Below are positions 1 to 7,370 of a DNA stretch of 64,000 nt, piece by piece. The stretch lies in assembly GCA_910574745.1 (NCBI GenBank), contig CAJTCE010000004.1, positions 1 through 64,000 on the forward strand, written 5' to 3'. Within the stretch, counting starts at the first letter, position 1. The number at the start of each line of letters is the position of its first letter. The translations under genes were made by a program, and so were the position numbers. The DNA comes from Lachnospiraceae bacterium (GTDB lineage Bacteria > Bacillota > Clostridia > Lachnospirales > Lachnospiraceae). Under the pieces are notes generated by a model. The model was not told where the DNA came from. It did not search any database and saw only the letters and a program-made list of their open reading frames with translations.

Positions 1-135
1 CAATCCACGAATAACAGAGTGGCCAAATGCCGGGAACTGTTAAATCAGGGCTCTTTCCTGATGCTGTCAGTCAAAAATGTGAGTATTGTCAGAGCGGAAA
101 GAAAAAAGTTTGTTTTGTCAAGATCTACCTCTTGA
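1..135 (+). CDS. 3' end of an unidentified gene
   Basis: Frame 1 is open from the first base to a TGA at 133-135 and encodes 44 residues rich in Lys, Arg and Ser. The gene begins upstream of the window. I do not recognise the family. It may simply be an open frame rather than a true coding end. Confidence 0.3.
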   Translation, partial: QSTNNRVAKCRELLNQGSFLMLSVKNVSIVRAERKKFVLSRSTS

Positions 136-202
136 CAAAAGTCACTTCATAACAGGTGTACGATAAAAATACTTAAATATTAGCAAATGAGGGGGAAACC
201 AA

Positions 203-514
203 ATGACTGATAAAATTAAAGAAATTTCTATGTGGTTAGTGAATCAGGGGATTGGTATTGCACAAGAGATTTTAGATGAAAAATTACAAGAAGCATATAA
301 GCAAGGACAAATGGATACCTATCATGAACAGATTGATAAAACACTTGACAATATCATGTATAATACCATGCTTCACATCAATCAAAAGAAAAAAGAACTA
401 TACGAAAAGAATTACTATAATGAACCATCTGAAGAAGATAAACTTCAAATGAGAGCTTACGAATATCTAACAGAAAATCTTAGTACGATTATAAGACAAT
501 ATCGAGAAAGTTAA
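203..514 (+). CDS. Small hypothetical protein (103 aa)
   Basis: A strong ribosome site (GAGGGGG) lies about 8 bases before the ATG. The product is a hydrophilic, mostly helical protein rich in Gln, Tyr and charged residues, with no signal peptide or membrane segment. It sits directly upstream of the Abi-like gene, separated by one copy of the 23-nt palindrome, and could be its partner. I do not recognise the family and assign no function. Confidence 0.6.
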   Translation: MTDKIKEISMWLVNQGIGIAQEILDEKLQEAYKQGQMDTYHEQIDKTLDNIMYNTMLHINQKKKELYEKNYYNEPSEEDKLQMRAYEYLTENLSTIIRQYRES

Positions 515-566
515 GTTATTACATGAAACTTTTAAGGAAGGTACTTTGATAGATACCCTTTCTTTA

Positions 567-589
567 CTTCGGGACATAGTGGCCCGAAG
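567..589. repeat. 23-nt palindrome, copy 1 of 6
   Basis: The pattern is CTTCGGG-N-CA, three free bases, then TG-R-CCCGAAG. This copy lies between the 103-aa gene and the Abi-like gene. The 23-nt length is the same in all six copies. Confidence 0.8.
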
Positions 590-652
590 ATTGACGAATA
601 TAGATTTTCAAAGTAGACTAAAAGAAAATAAAAAAATTTAAGGAGATAGATT

Positions 653-1558
653 ATGAAATTATACACTGAAAGACATGGAATAAGAGCACCACAAGAAAAA
701 ACATACTCTATTAACAGTGATATGTATTCCATACTATTTGATTGCTGTAAGAGATACCAAAAAAACTTAACTCACCTTTTTATGTTACATTGTCATCACG
801 ACTTTACAAATAGCGATTATGTTGCATTTGATGAAAGAGGCTTTACCACTAGAATTAAAATAAGGATTCCAGCCCTCTTTATGGATGAGTACGGCAGATT
901 TTGTGCCCCAACACCTGATGATGAATATAATCAGTATGCTCTTTTAGATCTTATTGAATATTTTGCACAAAACATTCAAGATATATCCGAACATTGGAAC
1001 AGTGACAGATACCAGAACTATAAAACAATAGACTGTTTTAATACCGATAATGTATTTATAGATTTTCAAGAAGAAATAAATGAAATATTTACCGAGGCAG
1101 GATTGCTTTATGAGTTGACAGACGAACAGATTGTTGAAAGAATTGTTGAAAATAGCCCACTTACACCAGAAATTGTGAACAGTTTTGAAACAGTACAAGA
1201 AACTGGAACCAAAGAACTGTTAAAAGACGCAGTTGCGTTATATAAAACACCTAATCCGGCTGCACGTCAAGATTCCGTTGAGAAAATCTGGGATGCTTTA
1301 GAGCGTCTTAAAACATACTACACAACATTAGATAAGAAACATTCATCTGAAAAAATAGTAAATGATATGGCAAATGGAAATGGAGAATTTATTGATTTAT
1401 TTAATGATGAATTTAAGGCATTGACAAATATTGGGAATAAATATCGTATACGTCATCATGAAACAGATAAAATTGATATTATAGATGGTCGCTATTATGA
1501 TTATCTTTTTAATCGTTGTTTATCACTCATTGCACTTGCTATACAGTATTTGAATTAA
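653..1558 (+). CDS. Abi-like protein, probable AbiJ-type with HEPN-like C-terminus
   Basis: A 301-residue soluble protein. The N-terminus (RHGIRAPQEKTYSI) and overall layout recall AbiJ N-terminal-domain proteins. The C-terminal 45 residues contain an IRHHET motif followed by a helix with R-x-L-S-L-I-A-L, like the HEPN-type C-termini of abortive-infection proteins, where Arg and His form an RNase site. Ribosome site AAGGAG precedes the ATG. It lies in a mobile element, a usual home for phage defence, and is followed by a terminator hairpin. The family call is from memory of sequence patterns and the target is unknown. It could instead be an unrelated HEPN protein without nuclease activity. 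Confidence 0.45.
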   Translation: MKLYTERHGIRAPQEKTYSINSDMYSILFDCCKRYQKNLTHLFMLHCHHDFTNSDYVAFDERGFTTRIKIRIPALFMDEYGRFCAPTPDDEYNQYALLDLIEYFAQNIQDISEHWNSDRYQNYKTIDCFNTDNVFIDFQEEINEIFTEAGLLYELTDEQIVERIVENSPLTPEIVNSFETVQETGTKELLKDAVALYKTPNPAARQDSVEKIWDALERLKTYYTTLDKKHSSEKIVNDMANGNGEFIDLFNDEFKALTNIGNKYRIRHHETDKIDIIDGRYYDYLFNRCLSLIALAIQYLN

Positions 1559-1605
1559 ATATATCATATATCATTCAAAAATAAAATATAATTAGATGAT
1601 TTTGA

Positions 1606-1632
1606 GGGGTATCCATTTTGGATACTCCTTTT
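1606..1632 (+). terminator. Terminator after the Abi-like gene
   Basis: GGGGTATCC pairs with GGATACTCC across a five-base loop and is followed by TTTTGT. Confidence 0.6.
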
Positions 1633-1748
1633 GTCATATAGTAGTCAATATGAGTTTAGGGGACAGGATTGGTTAATCATTCGCATCCTTTTTGTCCCGG
1701 AGCGTACATGGTAAAATAGAGGTAGAAATGATAAAGGAGGTTTCGCTA

Positions 1749-2048
1749 ATGAAGATATTGAAAATTCTCTGCAAGGTATTGATGGTTCCCTTTGTTCTAT
1801 TGCTGATCCTATTTACTGCCATGATGAAATTTCTTTTTTCAGTTGGCTCATTTCTGCTGACGGCTGCCTCTGTGGTGCTTGTCGTGCTTGGGATTGCCTT
1901 ATTCTTTACGCCGACTCCATTGGGCGGAGCTGTATTTTTGTTCCTTGCCTTTTTGCTTTCTCCGTTTGGACTGCAAGCCGTTGCGGATTTTTTGATAGAG
2001 GTACTGGACGGAGGCAAAAACGCTCTGTGCAGATTTCTGGCAGGTTGA
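1749..2048 (+). CDS. CD1845-family membrane protein of a mobilizable element
   Basis: A 99-residue protein starting at the ATG that follows AAAGGAGG by a normal spacing; longer upstream starts lack a ribosome site. It begins MKILKILCKVLMVPFV and contains two or three hydrophobic helices, as in the CD1845 family of conjugative and mobilizable elements, where it lies just upstream of the relaxase gene, as here. The function of the family is not established; a membrane role connected with mobilization is an inference from position. Confidence 0.7.
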   Translation: MKILKILCKVLMVPFVLLLILFTAMMKFLFSVGSFLLTAASVVLVVLGIALFFTPTPLGGAVFLFLAFLLSPFGLQAVADFLIEVLDGGKNALCRFLAG

Positions 2049-2051
2049 ATA

Positions 2052-2074
2052 CTTCGGGCCAGCCTGACCCGAAG
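2052..2074. repeat. 23-nt palindrome, copy 2 of 6
   Basis: It starts four bases after the CD1845-family stop codon and precedes the relaxase ribosome site. Form CTTCGGGCCA, GCC, TGACCCGAAG. Confidence 0.8.
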
Positions 2075-2127
2075 TGACGGCGGTTCTGCATAGACCGCTT
2101 GCTCTTTTTGAACAGGAGGGATGATTT

Positions 2128-3543
2128 CTGGCAACTACTACCTTATTACAGCGTCATGCTGGCGAGGGAGAAACCATTGCTGAGGCAATCCGGGACTGTC
2201 TGGACTACGGGAAAAATCCCGAAAAAACAGAACAGGGAAAATATATTTCCGCTTATGAATGTGACCCGGCTACGGTGGCGGACGAGTTCCTTTTGGCAAA
2301 GGCCAGCTATGCTGTTATGACCGGACGGGAGCAGAAAAAAACAAGTGATGTACTGTGCTATCAGATACGGCAGTCTTTTTATCCGGGTGAGATTACACCC
2401 AAAGAAGCGAACCGGATAGGCTATGAACTGGCTATGCGGTGGACGAAAGGAAAACACGCCTTTCTTGTAACCACTCATACAGATAAGGAACACATCCACT
2501 GTCACATTTATTATAATTCCACGACCCTTGACTGCACCCGGAAATTCCGCAATTTCTGGGGCTCTAGCTTTGCCCTCCGCCGTCTTTCAGACCGGCTCTG
2601 TCTGGAAAATGGATTATCCATTGTAGAAAATCCTAAGCCCCGGAGCAAAGGCCAGTACCGTCATTATGGAGAATGGGTCAAAGACAGAAACCGTCCCCTT
2701 TCCTATCAGGACAGACTACGGCTTGCCATTGATACTGCACTTGCAAAACATCCGGCAGATATGAGGGAATTTCTATCTTTCATGGAGCAGGCCGGATATG
2801 AAACAAAGAGGGTCCGGGGCGGCGGTATCAGCTTCCGTTTAGCTGGACAGGGGCAGGAACGATTTACCCGTCTGCGTTCCTCTACACTAGGGGACGGCTA
2901 TGACCTAAAGGACATACAAGCGGCGATTGATGGCAAAAGAAACATTCCGGGACAGACGGAAAGAAAAATCAGTCTGGCGGTAGATATTCAGGCAAAACTG
3001 GCGGCTGGAAAAGGGCCGGGATATGAGCGTTGGGCAAAGGTATTCAATCTGAAACAGATGGCCGCCGCCCTTGCCTATTTGCAGGATAATGAACTGACCG
3101 AGTACGGGCAGTTGGCAGATAAAGTCACAGCGGCAACCGACCGTTTCCACACCATTTCCGAGCAGATCAAGCAGACGGAAACTGCCATGAAAGCAAACGC
3201 AGAATTAAAGGGAGTCATTGTACTGTATGCGAAAAGCCGTCCGGTCTTTGAGCAGTATAAGGCTACAAAATACAGCCGGAAATTTCTTGCGGAGCATGAG
3301 GCGGAAATTGAATTGTATCGGGCGGCACAGGCAGATATGAAACGACTTCTGAATGGAGCGAAGCCGCCAAAAATGGAAATACTGAAAGAAGAAGGCCGCA
3401 AGCTGGCGGCAAAGAAAAACAGGCTCTATGGGGAATACCAGAAAGCCCGCCGGGATATGCAAGAGCTTGTGACAATCAAAGCAAATATTGACTGTCTGAT
3501 GGGCTATAATGAGCCGGGCAGAAAACAGGAAAAGGAGCGATAA
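2128..3543 (+). CDS. Relaxase/mobilization nuclease (MobA/VirD2-like), probable CTG start
   Basis: The reading frame starts after a TGA at 2122-2124. The first residues are (M)ATTTLLQRHAGEGETIAEAI, matching the usual N-terminus of this relaxase family. The only initiator with a well-spaced AGGAGGG (2113-2120) is the CTG at 2128; the next candidate, GTG 2275, would remove about 49 conserved residues. The histidine triad HIHCH at residues 122-126 is the metal site of relaxases, which nick oriT and stay bound to the transferred strand. The C-terminal half is charged and helical, as expected for DNA and type IV coupling contacts. Length 471 aa is normal. The gene lies between the CD1845-family gene and a hairpin cluster. 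Confidence 0.85.
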   Translation: MATTTLLQRHAGEGETIAEAIRDCLDYGKNPEKTEQGKYISAYECDPATVADEFLLAKASYAVMTGREQKKTSDVLCYQIRQSFYPGEITPKEANRIGYELAMRWTKGKHAFLVTTHTDKEHIHCHIYYNSTTLDCTRKFRNFWGSSFALRRLSDRLCLENGLSIVENPKPRSKGQYRHYGEWVKDRNRPLSYQDRLRLAIDTALAKHPADMREFLSFMEQAGYETKRVRGGGISFRLAGQGQERFTRLRSSTLGDGYDLKDIQAAIDGKRNIPGQTERKISLAVDIQAKLAAGKGPGYERWAKVFNLKQMAAALAYLQDNELTEYGQLADKVTAATDRFHTISEQIKQTETAMKANAELKGVIVLYAKSRPVFEQYKATKYSRKFLAEHEAEIELYRAAQADMKRLLNGAKPPKMEILKEEGRKLAAKKNRLYGEYQKARRDMQELVTIKANIDCLMGYNEPGRKQEKER

Positions 3544-3577
3544 GGATATGAAAATAAGGAGCAAAGCGACGCTACTG

Positions 3578-3600
3578 CTTCGGGCCATGTTGGCCCGAGG
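3578..3600. repeat. 23-nt palindrome, copy 3 of 6
   Basis: CTTCGGGCCA, TGT, TGGCCCGAGG, 35 bases after the relaxase stop. This copy is the closest to a perfect inverted repeat. Confidence 0.8.
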
Positions 3601-3607
3601 TTCGGGT

Positions 3608-3658
3608 TTGGGGCGAGCCCCAACAAGCCGCCTCTGTGCCACTTGTGGCCACAGAGGC
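3608..3658. other. Hairpin pair downstream of the relaxase
   Basis: Two adjacent hairpins: TTGGGGC/GCCCCAA with a two-base loop (3608-3623), and a long GC-rich stem from GCCTCTGTG (3630) to CACAGAGGC (3658) whose interior CCAC and GTGG also pair. No T-run follows, so these are not typical terminators. They may be part of an oriT or a barrier between the convergent relaxase and XRE genes. Confidence 0.55.
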
Positions 3659-3722
3659 ATTGCTTGCCATTTAGCGACACCTACACACAGGGCCTTATAA
3701 ATACGAAAAGCGGAGGCCCTTC

Positions 3723-4085
3723 TTACTTGACCTCCGTTTCTCTGGCTTTTTTCAATCCTTCTGCTGTGGCTTTCATGACAACGAGTTCTTTCTCGTTCAT
3801 TGAGTTCAGCATTATATCAATGGTTTTGCGGCAACTGTCCTCGCCCCTGTGTCCTTCCGTATAAAAAAACTGGTCTACGGAAATATCGAACATAGTAACA
3901 AGTTGAAAGAATAAATTGAAGCTGGGGTGCTGGCCTTTATTCTCAATACTCATAATCGTGCGATCGGTCTTTCCAACCAACTCCGCAAGATAAGCCTGCG
4001 TCCAGCCTCGTTCTTCTCTGGCCTGCTTGATTGCCAAACCCAAACCATGAAAGTCAAATCGTCTTTCATCTTGGTTCATTTTCAT
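3723..4085 (-). CDS. XRE-family transcriptional regulator
   Basis: A 120-residue protein with an N-terminal Cro/C1 helix-turn-helix (residues about 15-70; WTQAYLAELVGKTDRTIMSIE) and a short helical C-terminus. It is transcribed divergently from the leader-peptide/CD3324 region, with about 150 bases of shared upstream DNA, so it probably represses that promoter and its own. The order, next to a relaxase and a sigma factor, is common in Tn4451-like elements. The ligand or inducer is unknown. Confidence 0.85.
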   Translation of the reverse strand: MKMNQDERRFDFHGLGLAIKQAREERGWTQAYLAELVGKTDRTIMSIENKGQHPSFNLFFQLVTMFDISVDQFFYTEGHRGEDSCRKTIDIMLNSMNEKELVVMKATAEGLKKARETEVK

Positions 4086-4175
4086 ATTACCCTATATCAT
4101 TGTACATTTCGGGTTAAATTATGAGAATGTAATGAAATTTGTTCCTATGTAGTATTTTGTTTCGTATTTGAAAAC

Positions 4176-4204
4176 TTGATTTTTCGCAAAAAAAGCATTA
4201 TGCT
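4176..4204 (+). promoter_or_regulatory. Promoter of the leader peptide/CD3324 transcript
   Basis: TTGATT and TATGCT are separated by exactly 17 bases. The predicted start point is about 25 bases before the leader-peptide ATG. Confidence 0.55.
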
Positions 4205-4237
4205 AGTATCACTTGAATTGAAAGGAGTTTAGATATT

Positions 4238-4264
4238 ATGGCAGTTAATAATATGCGTGCATAG
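4238..4264 (+). CDS. Eight-codon leader peptide
   Basis: A tiny reading frame (MAVNNMRA, then TAG) preceded by AAAGGAG at a good distance. Its stop codon overlaps the first base of a perfect 11-bp hairpin. It has the form of a regulatory leader peptide, like those that make erm and cat genes inducible by antibiotics, where ribosome stalling changes the fold of the RNA behind it. Confidence 0.5.
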   Translation: MAVNNMRA

Positions 4265-4331
4265 CAAAGGCTATGTTGCGATAAAAATATAGCCTTTGCT
4301 AATCCTAAAAAATTTTAGGAGGTGCACATTG
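4264..4331 (+). promoter_or_regulatory. Attenuator: two hairpins, the second hiding the CD3324 ribosome site
   Basis: Hairpin 1 pairs GCAAAGGCTAT (4264-4274) with ATAGCCTTTGC (4289-4299), 11 perfect pairs. Hairpin 2 pairs TCCTAAAA with TTTTAGGA (4303-4320) and covers most of the AGGAGG (4317-4322) used by the TTG start at 4329. A ribosome held on the leader peptide would block hairpin 1 and could change access to this site. This layout matches translational attenuation; the inducer is unknown. Confidence 0.5.
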
Positions 4332-4601
4332 GGCTATCGCAAAGCAACAGATGTTTTACCGCCGGATGTCTTAGAAAAATTGCAAGACTATATTGATGGA
4401 GAATATTTATATATTCCACGCAAGCAAGAAAATCGGAAAACTTGGGGAGAAGATACAGATACCAAAAAGGCTTTTTCTGAACGGAATATCCAAATATATG
4501 CTGATTATCTTGCAGGAATGTCCCTTCATCAATTAGCAAACAAATATTTTCTTGCAGAAAAAAGTATTCAAAGAATTATTAGGCAACAGCGGCAAAAATA
4601 G
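4329..4601 (+). CDS. CD3324-family protein (TTG start)
   Basis: A 90-residue protein. TTG at 4329 is chosen because TAGGAGGT ends six bases before it and because the family begins LGYRKATDVLPPDVLEKLQ. Recognisable family features are the segment DGEYLYIPRK and a C-terminal helix-turn-helix-like part (MSLHQLANKYFLAEKSIQRI). It is probably a DNA-binding regulator; the molecular role of the family is unknown. It is preceded by an attenuator and followed by an alpha/beta hydrolase, so the two may be induced together. Confidence 0.75.
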   Translation: MGYRKATDVLPPDVLEKLQDYIDGEYLYIPRKQENRKTWGEDTDTKKAFSERNIQIYADYLAGMSLHQLANKYFLAEKSIQRIIRQQRQK

Positions 4602-4718
4602 TAATAAAAGATGTGCCATATAAAAGTGGCACATCTTTTTATCAGAAATAACCTTGTAGTGCAAAGATATTCTTACACATGATACAATAAATTTAGAAAT
4701 CATGAAAGGACAAATAAA

Positions 4719-5474
4719 ATGCCATATTTCAAATATAATGCTAAAAATGTTTTCTATGAAAAAAACGGTTCTGGTTATCCTACTATTTTTCTTCATGGAA
4801 ACACTGCTTCATCAAAAATGTTTACAGATGTTATTCCATTATTTCTAAGGAACTTTCAAATAATCTTAATAGATTTTGCGGGACATGGGAAGTCGGAACG
4901 CCTTGATTGTTTTCCAACAGATTTGTGGTACGATGAAGCATTACAGGTAATTAAACTAATTGAAATTCTAAACTATGAAAAAGTCAATTTAATCGGTTCA
5001 AGTGGTGGGGCATTGGTTGCTATCAATGTTGCACTTGAACGACCTGATTTAGTAAACAAAATTATTGCTGATAGTTTTGAAGGAGAGATTGCACTCGATA
5101 GTTTTGCTTCAACAATAGAACAAGATCGTGCCATTTCTAAAACAATTCCTGAAGTACAAAGCTTTTACGAATACAATCAAGGTTTTGATTGGGAGACGGT
5201 TATTGATAATGATACTAGAGCAATTAAAGAACACTACAAAACTATAAAATGTTTTTTTCATCATTCTTTAGATACATTAAAATGTGATATTCTGATGATT
5301 GGCAGTAAAGAAGATATATTTATGCCGGGAGATTTTTACGAGAAAACATATACAAAACTGATTGAAAAAATTGGTCATGGGGAAAAGTACATTTTCAGCT
5401 CTGGAGAACATCCTGCAATGATTTCTAACGCAGAGACCTTCGCAAGACTTGCAACTAAATTTTTATCAGAATAA
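4719..5474 (+). CDS. Alpha/beta-hydrolase fold enzyme
   Basis: A 251-residue cytosolic enzyme. Visible motifs are HGNTAS near residue 26 (oxyanion-hole loop), FAGHGKSER near 60, the nucleophile elbow GSSGG near 92-96 with the catalytic Ser in its centre, and GEHP near the C-terminus supplying the catalytic His. The family hydrolyses esters, amides or lactones; the substrate cannot be read from the sequence. It follows the CD3324 gene by 117 bases and ends in two terminator-like hairpins. As cargo of a mobile element downstream of an inducible leader, a detoxifying role is possible but unproven. Confidence 0.8.
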   Translation: MPYFKYNAKNVFYEKNGSGYPTIFLHGNTASSKMFTDVIPLFLRNFQIILIDFAGHGKSERLDCFPTDLWYDEALQVIKLIEILNYEKVNLIGSSGGALVAINVALERPDLVNKIIADSFEGEIALDSFASTIEQDRAISKTIPEVQSFYEYNQGFDWETVIDNDTRAIKEHYKTIKCFFHHSLDTLKCDILMIGSKEDIFMPGDFYEKTYTKLIEKIGHGEKYIFSSGEHPAMISNAETFARLATKFLSE

Positions 5475-5486
5475 ACCTAAAGATAA

Positions 5487-5519
5487 CTACCGCAACAAAA
5501 AAAACCGTTGTTGTGGTAG
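5487..5519 (+). terminator. Hairpin after the hydrolase gene
   Basis: CTACCGCAACA pairs with TGTTGTGGTAG across an A-rich loop; a second T-tailed hairpin follows at 5550. Confidence 0.5.
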
Positions 5520-5549
5520 CAATATTTATATGCGTTAATAAAAGAGCCT

Positions 5550-5592
5550 GACGGCGGTTTTGAAATAAGAATTTCAAGCCGTCGTTTTCTTT
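5550..5592 (+). terminator. T-tailed terminator hairpin
   Basis: GACGGC...TTGAAAT pairs with ATTTCAA...GCCGTC and is followed by GTTTTCTTTTT. The stretch 5593-5933 has no gene; it holds a further hairpin around AAGAACA/TGTTCTT (5637-5684), another at 5785-5815 ending in a T-run, and the elements listed next. Confidence 0.6.
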
Positions 5593-5837
5593 TTGAAAAT
5601 TTAGAATATGGAGGGTGTATTAAAGTCGCCCATTTTTAAGAACACGATGGTATCAGGGAGGTATCGCCATGTTCTTATTTATTTTGTACCCATTTAGCTT
5701 GTCAAAAAAAGCCCCCCACCTTTGGCGGATAGTTCTGGTAATCAATGTGAAATAAATAATTCCCAAAACGATAATATAATTTCATGCGTCCGTATGGCTT
5801 CATGCCATCCGGGCGTTTTTCTGTTTTTATGGAACAG

Positions 5838-5860
5838 CTTCGGGTCATACTGGCCCGAAG
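5838..5860. repeat. 23-nt palindrome, copy 4 of 6
   Basis: CTTCGGGTCA, TAC, TGGCCCGAAG, in the leader of the sigma-factor gene. Confidence 0.8.
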
Positions 5861-5889
5861 TCCAGCCCCGGTGCCGTTCTCCGCCGGTT

Positions 5890-5928
5890 CCGTTTCGGTC
5901 ACTTGTCAACCAACAACCGAAACGGAGG
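5890..5928 (+). promoter_or_regulatory. Hairpin covering the sigma-factor ribosome site
   Basis: CCGTTTCGGT (5890-5899) pairs perfectly with ACCGAAACGG (5916-5925). The right arm runs into the GGAGG (5924-5928) that serves the ATG at 5934, so this stem could limit translation of the sigma factor. Confidence 0.45.
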
Positions 5929-5933
5929 TTTAT

Positions 5934-6356
5934 ATGGCTATTATCAATTTGCGGGACTATTACCCATTTTATACATCAGATTGTTTTATGGAAGTATCAG
6001 AGGAAGTTGCTGAAATATTCAAGGAATTTGACCGGAAAGAGGCGGCTTACCGTCTGCGTACCTACCGCCATAAAGCCTATTATTCCCTTGACCGGGATGA
6101 TGGGCTGGAGCATGAAGCGGTATTTGTTTCTCTTTCTCCCCATGAACTGTATGAACGCAAGATTTCCATGCAGGAACTTCACGCAGCCATTTCCAGTCTA
6201 CCAGATAAACAGGCAAAACGGATTTATGCTCATTTCATTCTTGGCATGACAAAAAAGGATATTGCCCGGGCTGAGGGCGTGGATGAAAAGGTGGTTCGTG
6301 TGGCGATTGAGCGGGGACTGAAGAACTTAGAAAAATATTTGAAAAAATTTTTGTAA
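5934..6356 (+). CDS. Sigma-70-like factor of a mobile element
   Basis: A 140-residue protein; ATG 5934 follows CGGAGG. The N-terminal half (DYYPFYTSDCFMEVSEEVAEI) and the C-terminal region-4 helix-turn-helix (LPDKQAKRIYAHFILGMTKKDIARAEGV) are typical of the short sigma-like proteins of Tn916/Tn1549- and Tn4451-type elements. It probably controls excision or transfer genes of the element, as inferred for relatives. Its leader contains a palindrome copy and a stem over the ribosome site, suggesting tight control. Confidence 0.8.
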   Translation: MAIINLRDYYPFYTSDCFMEVSEEVAEIFKEFDRKEAAYRLRTYRHKAYYSLDRDDGLEHEAVFVSLSPHELYERKISMQELHAAISSLPDKQAKRIYAHFILGMTKKDIARAEGVDEKVVRVAIERGLKNLEKYLKKFL

Positions 6357-6384
6357 GGCGTACCGTTTTTGCCTCAAAAATGAA

Positions 6385-6444
6385 AAGGCTTATGAAAGGC
6401 AACAGAACTTCGGGTCACAGTGGCCCGAGGTTCCCATAAGCCTT
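6385..6444 (+). terminator. Long stem-loop after the sigma factor, enclosing palindrome copy 5
   Basis: AAGGCTTATG (6385-6394) pairs perfectly with CATAAGCCTT (6435-6444). Copy 5 of the 23-nt palindrome (6408-6430) forms the inner stem. No long T-run follows, so termination is only one possibility. Confidence 0.5.
6408..6430. repeat. 23-nt palindrome, copy 5 of 6
   Basis: CTTCGGGTCA, CAG, TGGCCCGAGG, nested inside a 60-nt stem-loop. Confidence 0.8.
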
Positions 6445-6782
6445 CTGCTCCTTGACAACTGAATAAAAAGAGAACCGGATACGAATGGTAAATGTACTGA
6501 GTGACAGGCCCGCCATGACTTCTGTTTTCGGGGAATATTTCTTCCCGGACAGAACGAGCGATCAGGCTCATGCCGCAAGCAGGCTGTGGTTAGCTATGCT
6601 GGATAAGGTACAGATGCCTTGATACTTGCGTTTGGTCGAAGTCCGAGCGTTGAAGCGGTAGATTACCGTAAGCCGTCGCAGGCAACGAGAACGCCTTGCC
6701 ATCAGAATGGGGAGAGGTGAGATTCCTATGGGGCAATAACCTATGCCCGTCCGGCAATCTGAAAATATAAGCAATCATATCT
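6445..6782 (+). other. Gene-free stretch, candidate structured RNA or cis-site
   Basis: No coding region with a ribosome site is visible on either strand. The composition is more GC-rich than surrounding intergenic DNA and it contains local inverted repeats, for example CGGTA-gat-TACCG and GCAGGC...GCCTTGC. This fits a structured noncoding RNA or an origin-type site of the element. I cannot match it to a named RNA class. Confidence 0.35.
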
Positions 6783-6839
6783 GGGGAGCCTCCGGCTCTG
6801 CTGTCTGATGATAGGTCAATTCTAACCGGAAGGCTCCCC
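6783..6839 (+). promoter_or_regulatory. Strong hairpin before the 66-aa gene
   Basis: GGGGAGCCTCCGG pairs with CCGGAAGGCTCCCC (one bulged base) across a loop of about 30 bases. It ends 20 bases before the ATG at 6859 and may act as a terminator or attenuator. Confidence 0.5.
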
Positions 6840-6858
6840 TATTTTCAAGGAGGCTCTT

Positions 6859-7059
6859 ATGGATAAGACAGGTTATATTCCCGGACTGGAACCTGATGAA
6901 TGGAGCAATGACGCCTGCCGGGGCTATGTTATTATGGCTATGCAGGACTGCGGCTTTTCATCAAAGGACATACAACGTGTTTTGACCCAGCTTTATGAAG
7001 TCTTTGATTTCCATACGCTGGAGCAGGCAAAACAGAAATACTACTCTGGTAAATACTAA
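6859..7059 (+). CDS. Small hypothetical protein of Tn4451-like elements (66 aa)
   Basis: CAAGGAGG lies at a good distance from the ATG. The short acidic N-terminus (GLEPDEW) is followed by two predicted helices with aromatic residues. The gene sits between the sigma factor and tnpW, so it is probably part of the conserved element backbone. No function can be assigned. Confidence 0.65.
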   Translation: MDKTGYIPGLEPDEWSNDACRGYVIMAMQDCGFSSKDIQRVLTQLYEVFDFHTLEQAKQKYYSGKY

Positions 7060-7082
7060 CCTCGGGACAGAATGACCCGAAG
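7060..7082. repeat. 23-nt palindrome, copy 6 of 6
   Basis: CCTCGGGACA, GAA, TGACCCGAAG. It starts at the base directly after the stop codon of the 66-aa gene. Confidence 0.8.
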
Positions 7083-7193
7083 TGGAGAAAATTCAAAGGG
7101 CGGCACTTTTGAAGTGTCGTCTTTTGACATTTCCCCACAGGACAAGAGGAAATGAGCTGGCACATAACCCCCGTTTTGAAAAGGAGGTTTCCT

Positions 7194-7370
7194 ATGACAC
7201 AGGCTGTTACTTACCAGAGAGAAATAAAGGCTGTTGCATTTCAGGGAAAGACTATCGTACTGGAAAACCTTACTCCCGTACTCCCGCCAAAAGAAAAGGA
7301 ACGCCGCAAAAAAGAGATTGAACGCAGCTTATATGATGTGTTCAGCAAGTATGGGGACAGGTTTCCCTAA
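7194..7370 (+). CDS. tnpW: TnpW-family transposon protein
   Basis: A 58-residue protein; ATG 7194 follows AAGGAGG. The segment VAFQGKTIVLENLTPVLPPK and the charged tail KERRKKEIERSLYDVFSKY match the TnpW family of Tn4451/Tn4453. It is encoded directly upstream of tnpX, as in those transposons. Its role in transposition is not established; it is small, soluble and possibly an accessory DNA-binding or regulatory protein. Confidence 0.75.
   Translation: MTQAVTYQREIKAVAFQGKTIVLENLTPVLPPKEKERRKKEIERSLYDVFSKYGDRFP

Noticed and set aside
5785-5820. Separate small gene in the leader of the sigma factor
   Set aside because: The open frame from 5784 lacks a ribosome site and runs through hairpins; the true sigma start is ATG 5934.
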